Source: Planctomycetota bacterium (GTDB lineage Bacteria > Planctomycetota > UBA1135). Taken from it: DNA of 5,568 bases. The stretch lies in assembly GCA_014382465.1 (NCBI GenBank), contig JACNJP010000519.1, positions 1 to 5,568 of the forward strand, given 5' to 3'. Within the stretch, counting starts at the first letter, position 1. Each line of letters starts with the position of its first letter. A program made the translations under genes and the position numbers. Positions 1 through 5,568 of the stretch are shown piece by piece. The notes below the pieces were generated by a model, which was not told the origin of the DNA, did not search any database, and worked only from the letters and a program-made list of their open reading frames with translations.

Positions 1-339
1 CACCGGCTGGGCATCGACCAGAGCGCTCCTGGCCGCGGTTTGCCGCCCGAGGAATCCCTCGCCCTCGCCCTCGAAGCCCGCCAACGGCTCGAACTGGCCC
101 TGGCCTGGCTCCCCCGTCCGGCGGACGCCGTGCGGCTCCATGAGTTCCTGGTGGCCCGCCGGATCCTCCCGCTGGGCGGGCAGGAGCAGGCCCTGGCCTG
201 GAGCCGCATGGCCGAGCTGCTCGCCAGCGGCGGACCCGGCCTGAAGCGGGATCCCGCGGCCTATCGGGCTTTCCTGCTCCTCGACGCCGACGGGCGGAAT
301 CACGGGATCCTGGGGCGGCTGCGGCTGCTCGGTCCCTAG
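1..339 (+). CDS. 3' end of an unrecognised protein (partial)
   Basis: The frame is open from the first base of the window and ends at TAG 337-339, so this is the C-terminal 112 residues of a longer protein; the true start lies outside the window. I do not recognise the family. The visible part is rich in Ala, Leu and Arg and looks mostly alpha-helical, with a segment reading LHEFLVARRILPLG in the middle and a C-terminus YRAFLLLDADGRNHGILGRL. It has no obvious membrane segment, metal-binding cluster or nucleotide-binding motif. Codon use (third-position G/C) agrees with real coding. It ends 11 bases before the TTG start of the DedA gene on the same strand, so the two are probably co-transcribed. 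No function is proposed. Confidence 0.6.
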   Translation, partial: HRLGIDQSAPGRGLPPEESLALALEARQRLELALAWLPRPADAVRLHEFLVARRILPLGGQEQALAWSRMAELLASGGPGLKRDPAAYRAFLLLDADGRNHGILGRLRLLGP

Positions 340-350
340 AATCCAGGCTC

Positions 351-1073
351 TTGGAATCGATCCTGAGCCTCCTCGAGCAGTTCCCGGGGCCGGCTGCCTT
401 CGGCTTGCTGCTCCTCTGCGGCCTGGGCCTGCCGCCCTGGTCCGAGGAGCTAGTGATCCTCGGCAGCGGCTATTTCGTCGCCCAGGGGGGAATCCACTAC
501 TACGCCGCCGTGGCCTGGTGCTGGGCCGGCATCCTGGCCGGCGACTCGGTCATCTATTTCCTCGGAATGACCGCTGGAGAAAGGGTTTACAACTGGCCCA
601 TCCTCCGCAGGCACCTCGGCCTGAAGCAGCGGGCGCGCTTCAACCGGCGCTTCACCCGCGAGGGCACCAAGGCGGTCTTCCTGGCCCGCTTCATCCCCGG
701 CTTCCGCATGGTGGCCTACCTGGTGGCCGGCAACCTGGGCATGCGCTACTGGAAGTTCCTGCTCCTGGACTCGATCGGCGCCCTCCTGACGGTGCCGGTC
801 TCGGTGGCCCTGGGCTGGTACTTCGCCGAGAACCTCGACCAGGCCGGCGCCATCCTGCGCGCCTGGGAGATCCCGTTGATGGTCCTCGGAGGCAGTATCT
901 TCGCCCTCCTGCTGTGGCGCTCCGGATGGAAGCGCCGCAGCCGGCTGCGGTCCCTGATGCACCTCCGCGCCCAGCGGCGGCAGAAGCGGAGCGATCGAAG
1001 CGCCGACGACGGCTTGGCCGGGCGAAAGCCGGACGGCCGAAGGCCCCCTGACGATTCCGGGTCGAGCGGATAG
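351..1073 (+). CDS. DedA family (SNARE-associated/VTT domain) membrane protein
   Basis: This 240-residue integral membrane protein belongs to the DedA family. The family is linked to membrane homeostasis, and several members act as flippases for undecaprenyl phosphate or phospholipids; the substrate of this one cannot be told from sequence. Family marks are the acidic segment after the first hydrophobic stretch (PPWSEELVILGSGYF, about 28-42), the GDSVIYFLG segment (about 64-72), and the signature FLARFIPGFR at 110-119 followed by a Gly-rich helix (AGNLGM). Further hydrophobic helices lie at about 137-158 and 172-190. Residues 190-240 form a strongly basic, probably disordered tail rich in Arg and Lys, longer than usual for the family. 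The start is TTG at 351, since no ATG or GTG fits the conserved N-terminus; no strong Shine-Dalgarno sequence precedes it, so translation may be coupled to the upstream gene ending at 339. The family call is firm; the start is less so. Confidence 0.88.
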   Translation: MESILSLLEQFPGPAAFGLLLLCGLGLPPWSEELVILGSGYFVAQGGIHYYAAVAWCWAGILAGDSVIYFLGMTAGERVYNWPILRRHLGLKQRARFNRRFTREGTKAVFLARFIPGFRMVAYLVAGNLGMRYWKFLLLDSIGALLTVPVSVALGWYFAENLDQAGAILRAWEIPLMVLGGSIFALLLWRSGWKRRSRLRSLMHLRAQRRQKRSDRSADDGLAGRKPDGRRPPDDSGSSG

Positions 1074-1076
1074 AAT
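1048..1076 (+). promoter_or_regulatory. Candidate sigma70-type promoter for hppA-rsfS
   Basis: CTGACG (1048-1053, 4 of 6 to TTGACA) and TAGAAT (1071-1076, 5 of 6 to TATAAT) are separated by exactly 17 bases. The -10 hexamer overlaps the TAG stop codon of the dedA gene. A start of transcription near 1083 would give a leader of about 60 bases before the hppA ATG. The match is good for such a GC-rich region but is by eye only, and read-through from dedA is also possible. Confidence 0.5.
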
Positions 1077-1143
1077 GCTCGGCCAAATTTCCCGGCGCCG
1101 CCCATCGAGAAACGCGCCCGGCCCCCCCTGAGACCGACGTCTG

Positions 1144-3183
<2,040 letters not shown>

Positions 3184-3196
3184 TCCGGAAACAGAA

Positions 3197-3574
3197 CTGA
3201 GCTCCTCCACCCGCCCGGCCGAGTCCTCCCGCGAGCTGGCGCTGCTGCTGGCTCACGCGGCGGAAGAGCTCAAAGGAGAGCAGGTCCGCGTCCTCGAGGT
3301 CGCGGACCTGCTCTTCATCACCGACTACTTCGTGATCATCACGACCCAGACGCCGCGCATGACCCGCGGCATGGCCGAGGCGCTCAACGCGGTCGCCAAG
3401 GAGCAGCAGCGGCCCAAGGGCCGCATCGAAGGCGACTACCGCTCCTCCTGGATGCTGGTGGACTTCGGCGACGTCGTGGTGCACGTGCTCACCCCTGAGG
3501 CTCGTGAGTTCTATGCGCTCGATGAGTTGTGGGTGGACGCCCGGGTGGTCCTTGGGGCGGACTCTCCGCTCTGA
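3197..3574 (+). CDS. rsfS: Ribosomal silencing factor RsfS (Iojap family), apparent CTG start
   Basis: RsfS binds ribosomal protein uL14 on the large subunit and blocks joining with the small subunit when nutrients are low. With the start used here the protein has 125 residues, normal for the family. Recognisable core segments, in order, are LALLLAHAAEELKGEQVRVLEV, ITDYFVIITTQT, the helix following it, RIEGDYRSSWMLVDFGDVVVHV and REFYALDELW at the C-terminus. The conserved N-terminal helix and first strand lie before the first in-frame ATG or GTG (GTG 3332), so that GTG cannot be the real start. The frame is open back to a TGA at 3137-3139 but has no ATG, GTG or TTG in between. CTG 3197 is the best candidate: it follows the hppA stop by 13 bases and has GGAA (3187-3190) about six bases upstream. 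Close spacing suggests co-transcription with hppA. The gene holds one strong hairpin (3277-3314), and another begins at its stop codon. The family call is firm; the start is inferred. Confidence 0.9.
   Translation: MSSSTRPAESSRELALLLAHAAEELKGEQVRVLEVADLLFITDYFVIITTQTPRMTRGMAEALNAVAKEQQRPKGRIEGDYRSSWMLVDFGDVVVHVLTPEAREFYALDELWVDARVVLGADSPL
3277..3314. repeat. Perfect 14-bp inverted repeat inside rsfS
   Basis: The left arm 3277-3290 (AGAGCAGGTCCGCG) and right arm 3301-3314 are exact reverse complements around a 10-base centre, TCCTCGAGGT. That centre is itself palindromic (CCTCGAGG) apart from one T-T mismatch, so 18 of 19 symmetric base pairs match as duplex DNA. As RNA it would form a very stable stem-loop about 80 bases into the rsfS reading frame. 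It encodes the conserved first strand of RsfS, so part of the sequence is constrained by protein. An AAAGGAG tract (3272-3278) touches the left arm, but no start codon follows at a usable distance. Confidence 0.75.
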
Positions 3575-3680
3575 GCGGCTTCCAGGACGGGACCAAGCCC
3601 CCCTCTTCGGCTCTGACCGAGCGAAGCGCTCTCACGACGCCGAAGAGGGGGGCTTGGTCCCGTCCTGGAAGCCGGTCAGA
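3570..3680. terminator. Very long near-perfect hairpin between convergent genes, possible bidirectional terminator
   Basis: Arms 3577-3611 and 3639-3673 are perfect reverse complements over 35 bases. The pair C3576-G3674 extends this to 36, and after one G-G mismatch five more pairs (3570-3574 with 3676-3680) continue into the rsfS stop codon. The 27-base loop carries its own small stem, GAGCG-AAG-CGCTC (3619-3631). The element lies between the convergent ends of rsfS (3574) and the secreted-protein gene (3722), where a terminator for both strands is expected. However, the stem is far longer than a normal intrinsic terminator and neither side has a T run. It could instead be an RNA 3'-end protector, an RNase III substrate, or one copy of a dispersed palindromic repeat. 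The structure is certain; the role is inferred. Confidence 0.7.
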
Positions 3681-3721
3681 TCGAGGGGGGGCCGGGGGCA
3701 GAGTGCTGTCGGGCTTGGTGA

Positions 3722-4453
3722 CTACTGGGACTCTTGGAACCAGAACCAGAGGCCGCCGCGTTCATCCTCACCGACGTGGAGCCAGGCGAGCAGGTCGGGG
3801 TCACCTCCCTCCTTCGTGGTGCCGCCGGCGGAGAACCGGGAGCTGGGATTCGGGAAGGTGATGACCTCCAGGAGCCCCAGGCCCGACTGAGTGGCCCGGG
3901 CCTTGGACTGGGCTTGAGGATCGGCGGTGGCAGGAGCGGCCCGCCACCAGTCGGGAGGTCCGACTCGAGAGAGCGGAGCGGTGCCGTGGCGGCCCGTGGT
4001 GGACAGGTTGTCCTCCATCTGCTTGATCCTCGCGTTTTCTCGGACCTCCTCGGTCGCGCCGAACTCGAAGGCCAGGTTCTTCACTTCGAGGATGCCGACA
4101 GAGGGCTCCCAGTACAGGGCGAGGCCGCTCTTGGCCGACAATTCGATCGTCGCGCCGACCCCCTCCACCGAGAGGGAGGCCAGCACCGAAGGCATCACCG
4201 CCGGGACAATTCCCAGGGCGTCTTGGGTAAGCACCTTCCCCAAGTTCCCAGATCCTGGATCTGCGGCCTGGCGGGTGCGAAGGGAGAACCACTCGATGGG
4301 CAGGTCGAGGCCGCTGACCTCTTCGCGGTTAATCAGGCGGACGGTGTTTCCGCCGCCGCCATCGCCGTCGTTCGGCTCACTGGCGAGCGCCACAGCGGCG
4401 ACGCCAAGCAGGAGGATCAAGGCTCCCCCGGAGAGGGCTCTGAGCAGTTTCAT
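3722..4453 (-). CDS. Secreted protein of unknown function
   Basis: This 243-residue protein has a clear Sec signal peptide: MKLLRALSGG, then a hydrophobic core to about residue 22, with a likely cut after Ala-Leu-Ala at 22-24. The mature part starts with an acidic, Gly-rich linker (SEPNDGDGGGGN), contains no cysteine, and so is not a lipoprotein. The middle (about 88-133) looks like alternating beta strands, SLSVEGVGATIEL and ALYWEPSVGILEVKNLAFEF, followed by a charged helix (about 134-150), a Pro/Gly/Ala-rich linker, and an aromatic C-terminus GLWFWFQESQ. I do not recognise the family. The start is well set: AAGGA lies seven bases before ATG 4453-4451, and the signal peptide begins there, although the frame stays open further upstream. 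Codon choice is less strictly G/C-ending than in hppA, suggesting lower expression. It is transcribed towards rsfS and separated from the upstream phosphoesterase gene by 320 bases, so it is probably its own unit. Confidence 0.8.
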   Translation of the reverse strand: MKLLRALSGGALILLLGVAAVALASEPNDGDGGGGNTVRLINREEVSGLDLPIEWFSLRTRQAADPGSGNLGKVLTQDALGIVPAVMPSVLASLSVEGVGATIELSAKSGLALYWEPSVGILEVKNLAFEFGATEEVRENARIKQMEDNLSTTGRHGTAPLSRVGPPDWWRAAPATADPQAQSKARATQSGLGLLEVITFPNPSSRFSAGGTTKEGGDPDLLAWLHVGEDERGGLWFWFQESQ

Positions 4454-4461
4454 CGTCGTAT

Positions 4462-4466
4462 CCTTG
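4462..4466 (-). promoter_or_regulatory. Ribosome binding site of the secreted-protein gene
   Basis: Read on the minus strand, the bases before ATG 4453 are AAGGATACGACG, placing a strong AAGGA Shine-Dalgarno core at the usual distance. It decides the start codon, since the same frame is open for several hundred bases further upstream. Confidence 0.7.
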
Positions 4467-4519
4467 GTCGTTGGTCGTGGGAGACGGGAGAGGAGCGATC
4501 GCGTTAAAAGTTGTCGATA

Positions 4520-4534
4520 CCGAGAGGCTCTCGG
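4520..4534. repeat. Perfect 7-bp palindrome with one central base
   Basis: CCGAGAG and CTCTCGG flank a single G. It sits 67 bases upstream of the secreted-protein start codon, where an operator or a leader hairpin could act. With a one-base centre it suits binding by a dimeric protein better than an RNA stem-loop. No regulator gene is visible in the window. Confidence 0.4.
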
Positions 4535-4750
4535 ACTTGGTTGGCGGAGCACCAGACGGAAGCCGGCGGGCAGAAAACTACTCATCCCGTGGACAAACGC
4601 CGGCGATGCTCTCTGTTCATTGACGCTCCACACCGGCTTCCGGCGGGAAAAATCTGCCTCGGATTTGTATCTACGGGAAGCCGACCCTCCAGATTCCGCC
4701 AGCCCGGCGGCTCCGTTCCCGTTGATCCGTCGCTCTTTCCGCCTTCGGGG

Positions 4751-4784
4751 CTCCCGCCTTTGAAGGTGAATCCTCAGGCGGGAG
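4751..4784 (-). terminator. Weak hairpin at the end of the phosphoesterase gene
   Basis: CTCCCGCCT (4751-4759) and AGGCGGGAG (4776-4784) are exact reverse complements with a 16-base loop, overlapping the TGA stop of the minus-strand gene (4774-4776). No T run follows on the minus strand, so this is at most a weak or Rho-assisted terminator. Confidence 0.35.
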
Positions 4785-5568
4785 GCGTGGCGAGCACCTG
4801 TCCCTCGGGCCAGCGCAGGGCGGCGAGGCGGGAGTCCGGCTGGCGCTTCCACGGCTGGCGCTGGAGCTCCTCGAGCTGGTAGCCGACGCTGTAGTCGATG
4901 CACCAGGCGTTCTGACGCGGTCCCAGGGGCGCGTAGGGCTCGCGGCCGCCGCCGGCGCCGAAGGGGCCGGGGACGGGCTTGAGGGCCGTGTAGGGCAGCG
5001 GTGAGCGCCAGTAGTGGCCAAAGACGACGGCGCTCCGGTGGCGGTAGTGGCTCCACCAGGCTTCACGCGCGGTGTGGCGGATCTTGCCGCCGGCCCAGAA
5101 GGGCTGGCCGATCACCGGGGCCTCGAGACCGGAGGTGAGCACCGAGACCGGGTTGCCGTTCTGGTGGCTGAGGGAGCGGCGGAATTGGTCCGGCTCGTGC
5201 AGCAGCCGGTCGCGCAGCGCCAAGCGGCACTTGTGGAAGAAGGTGACGACGTCCCGCTCGCGCGCGGCGAGGGCGACCGCGCGGTCGTCCCAGCAGGCGT
5301 GGACCACCCGCAGGTCGGCGCGGTGCAGGGCCAGCGGCTGGTGGCGCAGGAACTCGAGCATCTCGGCCCGCAGCGCGGCGCCGGCGGGGACCTGGGGCAG
5401 CAGGCGGCCGTTGCGGCGCCACCGCCCCAGGCCGCGAAACCACTCGTTTCCCCGGGGCTTCTCGCCCCGCAGCAGGTTGAGCCTGTGGGTGCCGCGCACC
5501 ATCTGCGCGCCGCCGGCTTCGACCCGCCGCCCCACCTGCCCGTTGACCGCCCCGCTTTCCTCCCCTCG
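4774..5568 (-). CDS. Metallophosphoesterase, calcineurin-like (partial, N-terminus outside window)
   Basis: The frame is open to the window edge, so 264 C-terminal residues are seen and the start is missing; GTG 5535 and an ATG near 5502 lie inside the domain and are not real starts. The protein resembles calcineurin-like bacterial phosphoesterases related to diadenosine tetraphosphatase and PrpE-type phosphatases. Counting from the first visible residue, the marks are AGGAQMVRGTHRLNLLRG at 18-35 (region of the GNHE metal-binding motif), LRVVHACWDD at 86-95 with a metal-ligand His, paired Trp at 171-172, VVFGHYWRS at 181-189 with the last conserved His, and CIDYSVG at 223-229. The first metal-binding blocks (GDxH and GDxxDRG) should lie beyond 5568. 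The GNHE motif reads GTHR, losing the usual Asn and Glu, so activity may be altered or lost. The substrate is unknown. The 320-base gap after it argues against an operon with the next minus-strand gene. Confidence 0.75.
   Translation of the reverse strand, partial: RGEESGAVNGQVGRRVEAGGAQMVRGTHRLNLLRGEKPRGNEWFRGLGRWRRNGRLLPQVPAGAALRAEMLEFLRHQPLALHRADLRVVHACWDDRAVALAARERDVVTFFHKCRLALRDRLLHEPDQFRRSLSHQNGNPVSVLTSGLEAPVIGQPFWAGGKIRHTAREAWWSHYRHRSAVVFGHYWRSPLPYTALKPVPGPFGAGGGREPYAPLGPRQNAWCIDYSVGYQLEELQRQPWKRQPDSRLAALRWPEGQVLATPPA

Larger units (their letters stand above)
4454..4773. other. 320-bp non-coding region between two minus-strand genes
   Basis: No supported gene lies here; open frames on both strands lack ribosome binding sites and family resemblance. 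It is less GC-biased than the flanking genes, with short A/T-rich patches near 4504-4511, 4572-4578 and 4647-4652, as expected for a promoter region. I could not find a convincing -35/-10 pair for the secreted-protein gene. The region holds a 15-base palindrome (4520-4534), a 9-base inverted repeat (4559-4567 with 4633-4641), and the outer arm of a hairpin at the end of the phosphoesterase gene. Confidence 0.6.

Noticed and set aside
450..1105. Open frames on both strands overlapping dedA
   Set aside because: The dedA frame shows clear family motifs; the others are Pro/Arg/Gly-rich shadows without ribosome binding sites.
3272..3278. AAAGGAG as ribosome binding site for a shorter RsfS
   Set aside because: No ATG, GTG or TTG lies at a usable distance, and the next in-frame GTG (3332) would remove the conserved N-terminal part of the domain.
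3504..3890. Plus-strand open frames running through the long hairpin and into the secreted-protein gene
   Set aside because: They cross a palindromic non-coding element and are antisense to a gene with a signal peptide and good ribosome binding site. The translations look random.
3734..4763. Plus-strand open frames opposite the secreted-protein gene
   Set aside because: The minus-strand frame has a credible start, signal peptide and stop; the plus-strand frames do not and have shadow-like composition.
4454..5056. N-terminal extension of the secreted protein to 5056
   Set aside because: The extension is Arg/Pro/Ala-rich, overlaps the phosphoesterase gene in another frame, and would bury the signal peptide; ATG 4453 has the proper ribosome binding site.

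Overview
This window is a GC-rich piece of a bacterial chromosome with compact gene spacing. No rRNA, tRNA, CRISPR array, transposase or phage gene is visible. The gene content (a potassium-dependent type membrane pyrophosphatase, a DedA protein, RsfS and a calcineurin-like phosphoesterase) and the strong G/C bias at third codon positions would fit an acidobacterial or similar environmental, non-Proteobacterial lineage. That placement is a loose inference; no marker here fixes the taxon.

Layout. Positions 1-339 (+) hold the 3' end of an unrecognised helical protein. Positions 351-1073 (+) hold a DedA/SNARE-associated membrane protein starting at TTG. A good sigma70-type promoter candidate overlaps the dedA stop codon and points at 1144-3183 (+), a complete membrane-bound ion-pumping pyrophosphatase (hppA). 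Thirteen bases after its stop lies rsfS (ribosome silencing factor), best read as 3197-3574 (+) from a CTG start, because the frame has no ATG, GTG or TTG upstream of the conserved domain. A very long, nearly perfect hairpin (3570-3680) begins at the rsfS stop codon and fills most of the gap to the convergent minus-strand gene. On the minus strand, 3722-4453 is a secreted protein of unknown function with a clear signal peptide and ribosome binding site. A 320-bp non-coding region follows, and then the 3' part of a metallophosphoesterase (4774-5568, cut by the window edge) whose GNHE-type motif reads GTHR.

How the parts may work together. hppA uses pyrophosphate released by biosynthesis to energise the membrane, and rsfS downregulates ribosome subunit joining under low energy or nutrients. 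Their short spacing suggests one transcript, an energy/translation pairing different from the commonly seen nadD-rsfS arrangement. The minus-strand genes look unrelated to this pair.

I do not see a clear new multi-gene system. The signals most worth following are structural: the 35-bp perfect hairpin after rsfS, a second 14-bp perfect inverted repeat inside the 5' part of rsfS, the apparent CTG start of rsfS, and the altered active-site motif in the phosphoesterase.
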